Shown piece after piece: positions 56,004 through 64,000 of a stretch of 64,000 nucleotides of DNA (the first letter of the stretch is position 1; the number at the start of each line of letters is the position of its first letter). A program made the position numbers and the translations under genes. Source of the DNA: Leeuwenhoekiella sp. (GTDB lineage Bacteria > Bacteroidota > Bacteroidia > Flavobacteriales > Flavobacteriaceae); contig PAPI01000022.1 of the NCBI GenBank assembly GCA_002708845.1, positions 1 through 64,000 of the forward strand. The letters run 5' to 3'. A model generated the notes under the pieces. That model saw only the letters and a program-made list of their open reading frames with translations, was not told where the DNA came from and did not search any database.

Positions 56004-56753
56004 ATGAATAGAAAGAAAACCTACATAGGCATTGCCGTAATAGTATTCATTTTTGGGATTATAGTGATTCCAAAAATAATAGATCGTCTCAAGCGTGGAG
56101 AAGTGGTTCAAAATGACCGCCTCAATGTCGCAAAGCTTAATAGCCAGGATAATGATGGAGAACTATCCTATATAAATATCAATGGCAAGGATCGAAAAGT
56201 ACCGCATTTTGAATTTGTAGATCAAAATGGAGACACCATAACTGAAGATACTTATAATGGTAAAGTCTTTCTGGTCGAGTTCTTTTTTACGCGTTGTCCT
56301 ACTATTTGTATTCCGATGAATCAGAATTTGGTTTTGATCCAAAATACGTTTGAGGACAACCCCGATTTTGGTATTGCCAGTTTCAGTATAGATCCTGAGC
56401 ACGATACACCCGAGGTATTAAAAGAATATGCAGATCGTTACGGTGTTACAGACCCGGACTGGCATATGATGACTGGCGACCGTGAGGAGATTTATGAACT
56501 GGCAAACGTAGGCTTTAATCTATTAGCGCAGGAAAACCCAAACATTGAGGGTAACTTTCAGCATTCCGGCTTGTTCGCACTGGTTGATCAAAATGGGTTT
56601 ATACGTTCGCGTAAAGACGAGTTTGGAAATCCTTTGATTTACTATCGTGGGTTTATCCCACAGGGAGCTGAAGAGGTTGAAGGTGAGGAGACTTCGCAAA
56701 TAGATATACTCATCGAAGACATTAAAAAATTATTGAACAAGAACAAAAGTTAG
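56004..56753 (+). CDS. SCO1/SenC family copper chaperone
   Basis: 249 residues: one N-terminal membrane helix (about 5-24) and a periplasmic thioredoxin fold with the copper site CPTIC (Cys98, Cys102) and the distal histidine in NFQHSGLFAL. SCO proteins deliver copper to or reduce the CuA site of oxidase subunit II, which matches coxB in this window. DUF420 begins on the base after its stop codon. Confidence 0.93.
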   Translation: MNRKKTYIGIAVIVFIFGIIVIPKIIDRLKRGEVVQNDRLNVAKLNSQDNDGELSYININGKDRKVPHFEFVDQNGDTITEDTYNGKVFLVEFFFTRCPTICIPMNQNLVLIQNTFEDNPDFGIASFSIDPEHDTPEVLKEYADRYGVTDPDWHMMTGDREEIYELANVGFNLLAQENPNIEGNFQHSGLFALVDQNGFIRSRKDEFGNPLIYYRGFIPQGAEEVEGEETSQIDILIEDIKKLLNKNKS

Positions 56754-57329
56754 ATGAACGATCTTGCAAAGAAAGAAAAGTTATATAACAGATGGATTGT
56801 TATACTTTCGGTAGCCATACCCATTGCTGTAGCGCTGTTGTTTATGGTGCGTATTCCAAATGTAGAGCGATTGGGCTTTTTACCACCTATTTATGCTGGT
56901 ATTAATGCCTTAACCGCAATATTGCTCATAACCGCTGTTATCCAAATCAAAAAAGGCAATCGAAGTCTGCACGAAAAATTAATGAAAACCTGTATTGGAC
57001 TTTCAGTATTATTTCTGGTTTTATATGTGCTCTATCACGCGACCTCAGATTCAACAAAATTTGGCGATACTAACCTTGATGGAGTGATTTCTGATGCTGA
57101 AAATGCAGCAGTTGGGGTCTTTAAATATGTGTACTATTTTATTTTGATTACGCATATTTTATTGTCAGTTGGCGTGATTCCTTTTGTTCTTATAACCTAT
57201 GTACGGGCAACATTAGGCAAATTTGAGCTGCATCGTAAAATTGCACGTATTACATTTCCGCTTTGGTTATATGTGGCCGTAACCGGGGTGGTGGTGTACT
57301 TTATGATATTTCCCTATTATCCAGTTTAA
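56754..57329 (+). CDS. DUF420 family membrane protein
   Basis: 191 residues with five helices (about 12-30, 43-62, 75-93, 122-145, 165-187). The family (YozB-like) is nearly always found beside SCO and oxidase genes and is thought to help oxidase assembly; conserved histidines lie in LHEKLM, LYHATSD and ITHILLS. A short Asp-rich stretch (about 102-116: GDTNLDGVISDAEN) resembles an EF-hand loop. Start codon abuts the SCO stop. Confidence 0.88.
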   Translation: MNDLAKKEKLYNRWIVILSVAIPIAVALLFMVRIPNVERLGFLPPIYAGINALTAILLITAVIQIKKGNRSLHEKLMKTCIGLSVLFLVLYVLYHATSDSTKFGDTNLDGVISDAENAAVGVFKYVYYFILITHILLSVGVIPFVLITYVRATLGKFELHRKIARITFPLWLYVAVTGVVVYFMIFPYYPV

Positions 57330-57335
57330 TAAGTT

Positions 57336-57551
57336 ATGTTGAAACGTTTTAGTCTTACTTTACTTTTTTTAATGCTGAGTTTTGCAATGCAGGCGCAGTG
57401 CGCGATGTGTCGTGCCGTATTAGAAAGTGAGACCGATAACAGCATGGCCGAAGGGGTTAATAATGGAATCGTATATCTTGCTGCAATTCCCTACCTGCTT
57501 ATGGGAGGCTTAATTTATTTTATCTACCGAAGCAGGCGTAAATCTTCTTAG
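57336..57551 (+). CDS. Small membrane protein with a CxxC motif
   Basis: 71 residues: signal peptide or anchor (about 5-19, ending MQAQ), directly followed by CAMC (22-25), a short acidic segment, a membrane helix (about 45-64) and a basic tail. If the signal is cleaved, the CxxC would be almost at the mature N-terminus on the periplasmic face. Six bases after DUF420, hence part of the SCO operon. I do not know a characterised homologue. Confidence 0.78.
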   Translation: MLKRFSLTLLFLMLSFAMQAQCAMCRAVLESETDNSMAEGVNNGIVYLAAIPYLLMGGLIYFIYRSRRKSS

Positions 57552-57605
57552 AAAAATGCGTCCTGCTTATTTCGAAAGTCTCTAAATGTTAATTATTTTA
57601 AGTTT

Positions 57606-57618
57606 AAATGTAACATTT
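57606..57618. promoter_or_regulatory. Palindrome upstream of the export operon (candidate operator)
   Basis: AAATGTAACATTT is a 6-1-6 palindrome. A half site AAATGTTA lies 22 bases upstream (57584-57591). The 11-base core ATGTAACATTT recurs exactly at 62102-62112 before the tolC-like gene of the same operon. Confidence 0.4.
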
Positions 57619-57689
57619 ACAGCTTTTGAGAGTCTATTTGGTAAGTTAAGTCTGAGATTTTCAGCCTTGCTGTATACTAAACCATCATT

Positions 57690-58391
57690 ATGATTACCAT
57701 TAAAGACCTCCATAAGTCCTATACTATGGGCGCTAATTCGCTTCATGTTCTCAAGGGAATAAATTTTAGTGTTGAAGAAGGTGAATTGGTGAGTATAATG
57801 GGTTCTTCAGGGTCTGGCAAATCTACGTTACTCAATATTTTGGGAATGCTTGATGAAGCGGATGAGGGGAGTTATACTTTGGATGGCACCCCCATTAAAA
57901 ATCTGAATGAAAAGATCGCAGCCCGGTATCGCAATAAATTCTTAGGGTTTATTTTCCAGTCTTTTAATCTTATCAATTATAAAAGTGCTTTAGATAATGT
58001 AGGCATGCCTTTGTATTATCAAGGCATGAAACGTGCTGAGCGAACCGATAAAGCCATGGCTTACCTTGAAAAAGTAGGTTTGGCAAACTGGGCGCATCAT
58101 ATGCCTAATGAACTCTCCGGCGGGCAAAAGCAGCGTGTGGCGATCGCCAGAGCTTTAGCTTCTGATCCTAAAGTCTTGCTTGCTGACGAACCTACTGGTG
58201 CTTTGGATACCAAAACCAGCTACGAGGTGATGGAGCTAATACAGGGCATTAACGATGAGGGGAAAACCATTTTGGTTGTAACTCACGAAGATGATATCGC
58301 ACACATGACAAAGCGTATTGTAAATCTTAAAGACGGGTTGATCATAGACGATACAAAAATCAATCAGGTAAGAGCGGCATCTCATGTTTAG
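57690..58391 (+). CDS. ABC transporter ATP-binding protein (MacB/LolD type)
   Basis: 233-residue ATPase: Walker A GSSGSGKST (38-46), Q-loop FIFQSFNL, signature LSGGQKQRVAIARAL and Walker B VLLADEPTGALD. The subgroup is that of MacB, LolD and FtsE, mechanotransmission ABC systems that drive export across the periplasm. Cotranscribed with two FtsX-like permeases, an adaptor and TolC; the first permease overlaps it by 8 bases. Substrate unknown. Confidence 0.95.
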   Translation: MITIKDLHKSYTMGANSLHVLKGINFSVEEGELVSIMGSSGSGKSTLLNILGMLDEADEGSYTLDGTPIKNLNEKIAARYRNKFLGFIFQSFNLINYKSALDNVGMPLYYQGMKRAERTDKAMAYLEKVGLANWAHHMPNELSGGQKQRVAIARALASDPKVLLADEPTGALDTKTSYEVMELIQGINDEGKTILVVTHEDDIAHMTKRIVNLKDGLIIDDTKINQVRAASHV

Positions 58392-59628
58392 TCTGGAGCG
58401 TTGGCAGGAAATATTTGAAACCATCCGGAAAAATAAACTCCGCACATTTCTCACAGGTCTCTCTGTAGCTTCGGGTATTTTTATTTTGGTCATTCTTTTA
58501 GCCCTTGGTCAGGGAATGCAAAACGGTATTTCAAAAGAGTTTGAGCGTGATGCTACAAACCGTATTTCTGTTTGGAGTGGTGTAACTTCTGTAGAATATA
58601 AGGGGCTTAATCCGGGCCGATTTGTAGAGATGACTAATGAAGATTACAATTACCTTATTGAGAAGTATGAAAATGATCTCGAATTTAAATCTGCTGTTTA
58701 CCGTATATGGAGTGGTAATCTAACCTATGGTAAAGAAACTGGTAGTTATCGTGTTGAAGGAGTGTATCCTGATTATCAGTTTTTAGAAAATGAAAGCATG
58801 GTAAACGGTCGCTATATCAATTATTCAGATCAAGAGGATAAAACCAAAGTAGTGGTTATCGGCAATAAAGTAAAACAGGATCTTTTTGGCAAAAATGATG
58901 CCTTAGGTAAGCTCATTCAGGTTAACGGTATAAATTTTTATGTGGTCGGCGTTTACAGCGATCCTGGAGGAGAACGTGAAGAGACCCGTGTTTTTGTTCC
59001 GATATCTACAGCACAACGGGTTTTTGGCGGTTCAGATAAAGTACGTAATCTGGGTTTTACACTTAAACCAAAAGCAAACTTTGAAGCTACGCTCGCACAG
59101 TCTATCAATTTTTCAAATGAAATAGAAGCCTTTCTCAAGGAGCGTCATCTGATAGCTCCTGATGACACCAGTGCGATCAACGTAAATAACACGCTGGAAG
59201 AAGCAAAACGCTTTTACGATCTTATTGGGATGATAAAGCTTTTCTTTTGGGTGGTGGGGATTTTCACCATAATTGCCGGTGTAGTAGGAGTGAGTAACAT
59301 CATGCTGATCATCGTAAAAGAGCGCACAAAAGAGATAGGTATTCGTAAGGCTTTGGGTGCCGAACCATGGTCTATAGTAAGCATGATTTTGCACGAATCT
59401 ATATTTGTGACAGCTATTGCCGGTTTTTCGGGTCTGCTTTTTAGTATGACACTCCTGGAACTCGTAGGCCCTAATTTACAAATGGACTATATACGTAACC
59501 CTACTGTTAATTTTAATGTAGCAATAACAACCGTTTTTATACTGGTACTTTCGGGAGCGCTGGCGGGCTTTGTTCCGGCCTGGCGTGCAGCCCGCATTAA
59601 ACCTATCGCCGCATTACGTGAAGAATAA
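58384..59628 (+). CDS. ABC transporter permease (MacB/FtsX family), first copy
   Basis: 414 residues: helix 1 (about 20-40), a large periplasmic domain (about 45-275, MacB_PCD type) and three C-terminal helices with the coupling segment IVKERTKEIGIRKALGA, which contacts the ATPase. Overlaps the ATPase gene by 8 bases. Its closest relative here is the next gene; the pair may form a heterodimeric channel. Confidence 0.93.
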   Translation: MFSLERWQEIFETIRKNKLRTFLTGLSVASGIFILVILLALGQGMQNGISKEFERDATNRISVWSGVTSVEYKGLNPGRFVEMTNEDYNYLIEKYENDLEFKSAVYRIWSGNLTYGKETGSYRVEGVYPDYQFLENESMVNGRYINYSDQEDKTKVVVIGNKVKQDLFGKNDALGKLIQVNGINFYVVGVYSDPGGEREETRVFVPISTAQRVFGGSDKVRNLGFTLKPKANFEATLAQSINFSNEIEAFLKERHLIAPDDTSAINVNNTLEEAKRFYDLIGMIKLFFWVVGIFTIIAGVVGVSNIMLIIVKERTKEIGIRKALGAEPWSIVSMILHESIFVTAIAGFSGLLFSMTLLELVGPNLQMDYIRNPTVNFNVAITTVFILVLSGALAGFVPAWRAARIKPIAALREE

Positions 59629-59645
59629 AAAAGACCCTAAAGCTT

Positions 59646-60905
59646 ATGTTTAGTAAAGACAGTTGGGATGAGATTATAGAAGCCTTAAGCCGAAATTGGT
59701 TTAGAACGGCTCTTACTGCTTTTGGGGTTCTCTGGGGGATTTTCATCCTGGTAATCCTCCTCGCCGCGGGTAAAGGTCTTGAGAACGGAGTTAAAAAAGA
59801 TTTCGGAAACATCGCGACCAACAGTATGTTTATGTGGACGCAGGTGATCTCTAAACCCTATAAAGGTCTTCCTAAGGGGCGCCGCTTTAATTACGATCTT
59901 GATGATGTTGCGGCCCTAAAACAAAATATTCCTGAACTCCGCTTTGTCTCTCCCCGTAATCAATTAGGAGGTTTTGGTGGAGCAAACAATGTGGTGCGCG
60001 GCATTAATACCGGGGCTTTTGATGTGTATGGGGATTATCCTGAATATATAGAGCAGCAGCCCATGAATATTACCGCAGGGCGGTTTTTAAATTATGGTGA
60101 TATTGAAGCAAAGCGAAAAGTTGCCGTTATTGGTGAAGGGGTACGTAATGCGCTTTACGATAAGGGCGAAGATTTTATAGGTACCTATATCAAAATAAAC
60201 GGTGTCAATTTTATGGTGGTGGGTACCTATTCAATTGTATCCAGCAATGGGGACGCCGAAGAAGAACAGAAACAAATTTATGTGCCCTTTACTGCATTTT
60301 CTCAGGCATTTAATATGGGAAACAACGTAGGATGGATGGCGATTACAGCAAAAGACGGCTTTTCCATAACCAAATTAAAAGAACGGGTTTTCGACATTAT
60401 AAAGACCAGACACAGCATTCACCCGGAAGATGATCGTGCCATAGGGAATTTTGATTTGTACGAGCAGTATCAAAAGGTTGACGGACTCTTTATCGCCTTA
60501 AAGGCAGTCGCTTATTTTGTAGGTATTTTAGTATTGTTGTCGGGAATTATAGGAATTAGCAATATCATGCTTATCGTGGTAAAAGAGCGTACTAAAGAAA
60601 TCGGGATTCGTCGCGCACTGGGTGCCAGTCCGTGGTCTATACGCAGTCAGATTTTAACTGAATCGGTTTTCCTGACCTTGATTTCGGGTATGTCGGGTAT
60701 TTCTCTTGGAGCTCTCGTGATTTATGTGCTCAACAAATTGCTGGATGCAAACGGTCCCGTAGAAATGTTTGCAAATCCCAGTGTGGATTTGTCAACCATC
60801 TTAATCGCATTATTCATTCTAATATCATCAGGTCTTTTAGCCGGATTTATACCGGCACAAAACGCAATTAAAGTTAAACCTATAGACGCATTACGCGACG
60901 AATAA
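59646..60905 (+). CDS. ABC transporter permease (MacB/FtsX family), second copy
   Basis: 419 residues with the same plan as the preceding permease: N-terminal SWDEIIEALSRNWFRTALTAFG, helix, periplasmic domain, and three helices with VKERTKEIGIRRALGAS. Ends in the same way (IKPIAALREE in the first copy, VKPIDALRDE here), so the two arose by duplication. Separated from copy one by 17 bases. Confidence 0.93.
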   Translation: MFSKDSWDEIIEALSRNWFRTALTAFGVLWGIFILVILLAAGKGLENGVKKDFGNIATNSMFMWTQVISKPYKGLPKGRRFNYDLDDVAALKQNIPELRFVSPRNQLGGFGGANNVVRGINTGAFDVYGDYPEYIEQQPMNITAGRFLNYGDIEAKRKVAVIGEGVRNALYDKGEDFIGTYIKINGVNFMVVGTYSIVSSNGDAEEEQKQIYVPFTAFSQAFNMGNNVGWMAITAKDGFSITKLKERVFDIIKTRHSIHPEDDRAIGNFDLYEQYQKVDGLFIALKAVAYFVGILVLLSGIIGISNIMLIVVKERTKEIGIRRALGASPWSIRSQILTESVFLTLISGMSGISLGALVIYVLNKLLDANGPVEMFANPSVDLSTILIALFILISSGLLAGFIPAQNAIKVKPIDALRDE

Positions 60906-60932
60906 AACATTATTAAAAAACGAATCTATTTT

Positions 60933-62084
60933 ATGAAAAAATCTGTTACTATCATTATTCTGGTTGTCATAGGCCTTGTGTTTGTAGGCTCTCTGTATTA
61001 CTTCTACCAGAAAAATCAGGAAGATCCGGTGGTGTATACTACCGAAAAACCCACCCGGCAAACCATTATCAAAAAGACGGTTGCTACTGGAAGTATTGTT
61101 CCTAATGAGGAGATTTTGATCAAGCCTAACATTTCAGGAATTATCGCTGAGATTTATGTGGAAGCTGGTCAGCTTGTAAAGCAGGGCGATTTGATCGCGA
61201 AAATAGACGTGGTTCCCAATGTGTCGTCTTTGGTAAGTGCAAAAAACAATATTCAAAGTGCCCGTAATCAGCTGGAGACGGCAAAGCTGGCTTATGAAAA
61301 TCAAAAAAGTATATTCAGCAGACAAAGTTCGCTATACGAGCGCGGGGTAATTTCTGCAAATGAATTTGATATAAATAAACGCGAATACGACAGAGCTGTG
61401 CAGGAATGGCGGCAGCAGCAGGTAAGCTTGAATTCTGCAGTGCAGAATTACGATATTGTGCGTACCGGGACAACCGCTGGTTTAGGGAATGCGGCTACTA
61501 CACAGGTCAAGGCAACTATAGATGGGATGGTTCTCGAAATTCCCGTTAAGGAAGGTAATCAGGTTATTGAAGCTAACAATTTTAACGACGGTACTACTAT
61601 AGCGGCCTTAGCGAATGTAAATGACATGATTTTTGAAGGAAAGGTAGATGAAAGCGAAGTGGGTAAAATATCAGAAGGGCTACCGTTGGAGATTACTGTT
61701 GGAGCTATTGAAGATCGGAGTTTTGATGCTACCTTAGACTATATCGCGCCGAAGGGAATAGCCGAAAATGGTGCTATTCAATTTGAAATTAAAGGAACTT
61801 TGGCAAAAGTAGACTCAACCTTTATTCGGGCCGGTCTCAGCGCTAACGCTTCCATTATTTTAGACAAAGCCGAAGATGTACTTGCAGTAAAAGAGGCACT
61901 TATTCAGTATGATTCCAAAACGCAACAGCCCTTTGTTGAAGTTGAGGTAGGTGATCAGCAGTTTGAGCGTAGGGATGTCAAACTGGGAGTGAGCGACGGT
62001 ATTTATGTAGAAATCCTCGAAGGAGTACAGCCTGATGACGCTATTAAAGTGTGGAATGCTGCCGTTCCGGTTCAATCCTTTTAG
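60933..62084 (+). CDS. Periplasmic adaptor (HlyD/MacA-like membrane fusion protein)
   Basis: 383 residues: N-terminal anchor helix (about 5-24), a lipoyl-like domain in two halves (IIAEIYVEAGQLVKQGDLIA and ATIDGMVLEIPVKEGNQV) flanking an alpha-hairpin coiled coil (about 105-165), then beta-barrel and membrane-proximal domains. It should bridge the ABC permeases and the TolC-like protein. Twenty-seven bases after the second permease. Confidence 0.93.
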   Translation: MKKSVTIIILVVIGLVFVGSLYYFYQKNQEDPVVYTTEKPTRQTIIKKTVATGSIVPNEEILIKPNISGIIAEIYVEAGQLVKQGDLIAKIDVVPNVSSLVSAKNNIQSARNQLETAKLAYENQKSIFSRQSSLYERGVISANEFDINKREYDRAVQEWRQQQVSLNSAVQNYDIVRTGTTAGLGNAATTQVKATIDGMVLEIPVKEGNQVIEANNFNDGTTIAALANVNDMIFEGKVDESEVGKISEGLPLEITVGAIEDRSFDATLDYIAPKGIAENGAIQFEIKGTLAKVDSTFIRAGLSANASIILDKAEDVLAVKEALIQYDSKTQQPFVEVEVGDQQFERRDVKLGVSDGIYVEILEGVQPDDAIKVWNAAVPVQSF

Positions 62085-62149
62085 ACCAAATTAAAAATCA
62101 GATGTAACATTTCTGATAAAACAACTACTTATCAAACAGAATTTCAATT

Positions 62150-63592
62150 ATGAAGAATATTTTAGTCATTTTTCTTTTGGTTTTTACAGTATTTTCCGGC
62201 TTCGCTCAAGAGAAGTGGACCCTGCAGCAGTGCATACAACGTGCACTTGACAAAAACATTCAGATACGCCAGGCAGAACTGGATCGCGATGCCGCTGAGT
62301 TGGACAAGCTTGATGCTACCGGCAACTTTTTGCCAAGCATAAGTGGTAGTGCCAGTGTTTCAGAAAATACTGGTTTGAGTTTTAACCCGGTTACTAACAA
62401 TGCTCAGACCACTACGTTTCTATCAGCTACCGGTAGACTTAATGTCGGGTACACACTTTTTGATGGTCTTCGAAACTTTAGACAGGTTCAGCGCGCAAAG
62501 TTTACTGCTCTCGCAGCACAATATAACTTGGAAAAACTTGAAGATGATATCGCCCTAATCGTGGCTAACGGATATCTTCAGGTGATTTTAAATAAAGAAA
62601 ACCTTAAGGTTTTACAATCGCAGAATGAAGTGACGCTTCGTCAGATTGATCAGACTAAAGAACTTGTAGATGGAGGTGTTTCGCCACGTGGAGATTTACT
62701 GGAAGTACAGGCTCAGAATGCCACCGAATTACAAAACATAGCAGCTGCTGAGAATGCCGTTCAAATTTCACTCATTAGTCTTGCTCAAACACTGCTCATA
62801 AGAGATTATAGAAATTTTGATATTGCTGAAGGGGATTTCAATATCTATGGAGAAGAAATTTTAGCCCTTAGCCCGGAGCAAATTACACAGTCTGCTAAAG
62901 AAGAGCGCTATGAGATCAAAATAGCTGAAAATAATCTGGACATCGCAGAAAAGGATGTGCAAATTGCAAAGGGTGCTCAGTATCCTACGATATCTGCGTT
63001 TTTTGGTTACGATACCCGCTATACAGATGCGAACTCATTTTCACAGAGTATTAATCCTGATAATCCGTTTACCACAGAGCAAATAGGTGTGGTTGAAGCT
63101 ACAGGACAGTCAGTGGTTGGACAGTCGCCTAACTTTATAAGCAATATTGTTAAGCCCGATCCATTTATTGACCAGTTGTATCAAAATGATGGTATAGGAT
63201 ATGGTTTGTCGCTCAATATTCCTATTCTCAACGGGTTTCAGGCGCGTAACAACGTAAAACGTAGCAAAATTGCTGCAGATCGTGCGGCTATCAATCTGGA
63301 GCAGGCACAACTTGATTTGGAATCCAATGTTTATCAGGCTTATTTGGATGCGCAGGGGGCTTTAAAAACTTTTCAGGCCGCTGAAGCCGCGGTAGAATCT
63401 CAGGAACTGGCTTATTCTTATGCTAAGGATCGCTATGATGTAGGTTTGATCAATGCATTTGACTTTAGTCAGGCCAAACAACGATACGACAACACTCAAA
63501 TTGATCTCAATCGGGCTAAGTACGATTATATATTTAAATTGAAAGTACTAGAACTTTATTTTGGAGTGCCTGTAGATCAATTGAAGTTTTAA
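62150..63592 (+). CDS. TolC family outer-membrane efflux protein
   Basis: 480 residues: signal peptide (cleavage near GFAQ, about 20), then two OEP repeats with long coiled-coil helices (about 25-235 and 245-470), the usual trimeric barrel-tunnel plan. Contains the conserved AYLDAQGALKTFQAAEAAVE helix and the C-terminal NAFDFSQAKQRYDNTQIDL. Placed between two adaptor genes in the export operon. A copy of the ATGTAACATTT motif lies upstream at 62102-62112. Confidence 0.94.
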   Translation: MKNILVIFLLVFTVFSGFAQEKWTLQQCIQRALDKNIQIRQAELDRDAAELDKLDATGNFLPSISGSASVSENTGLSFNPVTNNAQTTTFLSATGRLNVGYTLFDGLRNFRQVQRAKFTALAAQYNLEKLEDDIALIVANGYLQVILNKENLKVLQSQNEVTLRQIDQTKELVDGGVSPRGDLLEVQAQNATELQNIAAAENAVQISLISLAQTLLIRDYRNFDIAEGDFNIYGEEILALSPEQITQSAKEERYEIKIAENNLDIAEKDVQIAKGAQYPTISAFFGYDTRYTDANSFSQSINPDNPFTTEQIGVVEATGQSVVGQSPNFISNIVKPDPFIDQLYQNDGIGYGLSLNIPILNGFQARNNVKRSKIAADRAAINLEQAQLDLESNVYQAYLDAQGALKTFQAAEAAVESQELAYSYAKDRYDVGLINAFDFSQAKQRYDNTQIDLNRAKYDYIFKLKVLELYFGVPVDQLKF

Positions 63593-63624
63593 TATTTAGA
63601 AAACTCTGATTTATTTTTTAAACG

Positions 63625-64000
63625 ATGAAAAAAAAGACCTTACTCATTATTCTTGCTGCTATAGTTGTTCTTATCTTAGGACTCATTGGAGCCAAAAAAG
63701 CAGGGCTTTTTGGTAAATCGGGAAATTTTAAACCGGTTGAAGTGCAGGAAATTGCACTTGAAGATGTAGTAGAAACTGTCGCGGCTACTGGAAAGATTCA
63801 GCCGGAGGTAGAGGTTAAAATTTCTTCGGAAGTTTCCGGAGAAATCATCGAGCTTCCCGTTGTAGAAGGCCAGCAGGTAGAGAAAGGAGACCTGCTCGTT
63901 CGTATCAATCCAGATTTAATTCAGTCTGCATTAACCCAGGCACAGGCTTCTTTGCAAAATATACGGGCAAACTTATCACAGGCTGAGGCTACTTTAAAGA
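63625..64000 (+). CDS. Second periplasmic adaptor (HlyD/MacA-like), cut by window edge
   Basis: Reads open from ATG at 63625 to the window end (125 codons seen). N-terminus has three lysines after the Met and an anchor helix (about 4-23), then a lipoyl-type half motif (VSGEIIELPVVEGQQVEKGDLL) and the start of an alpha hairpin with QAQASLQNIRANLSQAEA. This is a MacA-like membrane fusion protein distinct from the one at 60933. The gene continues beyond the window and probably precedes further ABC genes. Confidence 0.88.
   Translation, partial: MKKKTLLIILAAIVVLILGLIGAKKAGLFGKSGNFKPVEVQEIALEDVVETVAATGKIQPEVEVKISSEVSGEIIELPVVEGQQVEKGDLLVRINPDLIQSALTQAQASLQNIRANLSQAEATLK

Noticed and set aside
1-64000. 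CRISPR arrays, insertion sequences, integrases, prophage, toxin-antitoxin or defence genes
   Set aside because: No regular spaced repeats, transposase or integrase motifs or recognisable defence domains were seen; gene content is core metabolism, respiration and secretion.

Overview
The window is a contiguous piece of a chromosome from a member of the Bacteroidota, almost certainly family Flavobacteriaceae (probably marine, moderately AT-rich). The evidence is the combination of sprA (the type IX secretion outer-membrane translocon, linked to gliding), a probable remB, the alternative complex III operon fused to cytochrome oxidase genes, DUF2723 and DUF3341 proteins, a glycosylasparaginase of the Elizabethkingia type, and several promoters of the Bacteroidota form TTTG-N19/20-TAnnTTTG. 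Shine-Dalgarno sequences are weak or absent and TTG/GTG starts are frequent.

Layout. 1-3.0 kb (minus strand): cytosolic asparaginase, an acyltransferase and a TatD nuclease. 3.1-8.2 kb: single genes for a retropepsin-like protease, a Tat-exported glycosylasparaginase (minus), a membrane metallophosphoesterase, a secreted fibre-like protein and a cysteine-less thioredoxin. 8.2-12.1 kb (minus): a NodB deacetylase overlapping a large DUF2723 membrane protein. 12.4-13.8 kb: tRNA-Gln, a small unknown protein and a tandem UspA protein. 13.9-18.5 kb: rimP-nusA-infB behind a leader with a terminator-like hairpin. 18.5-19.3 kb: non-coding region with short repeats, and a SPOR protein.

19.4-31.4 kb is the respiratory core: actABCDEF (alternative complex III, quinol to cytochrome c) followed directly by coxB and coxA, closed by a strong terminator. 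The remaining oxidase genes lie 20 kb away at 52.1-57.6 kb: heme O synthase, two subunit III-like proteins, subunit IV, a SCO copper chaperone, DUF420 and two small unknown membrane proteins. Together they give a complete quinol-to-oxygen route plus its assembly factors.

Between these: ruvB, a cytochrome P450, queG, an MFS sugar transporter, a malic enzyme fused to a phosphotransacetylase domain, then ruvA-sprA-gcvH-vanZ, and a run of two TonB-like proteins followed by RemB in which all three carry related TonB-C-like modules. The window ends (57.7-64 kb) in a MacAB/TolC-type export operon: ATPase, two FtsX-like permeases, adaptor, TolC and a second adaptor cut by the window edge.

There is no CRISPR array, insertion sequence, prophage or recognisable defence locus; the region looks like core genome. 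The most interesting observations are architectural: the shared TonB-C-like module next to RemB, accessory domains on the respiratory subunits, the rimP leader hairpin, a shared palindromic motif in the efflux operon and uncharacterised proteins beside SCO.
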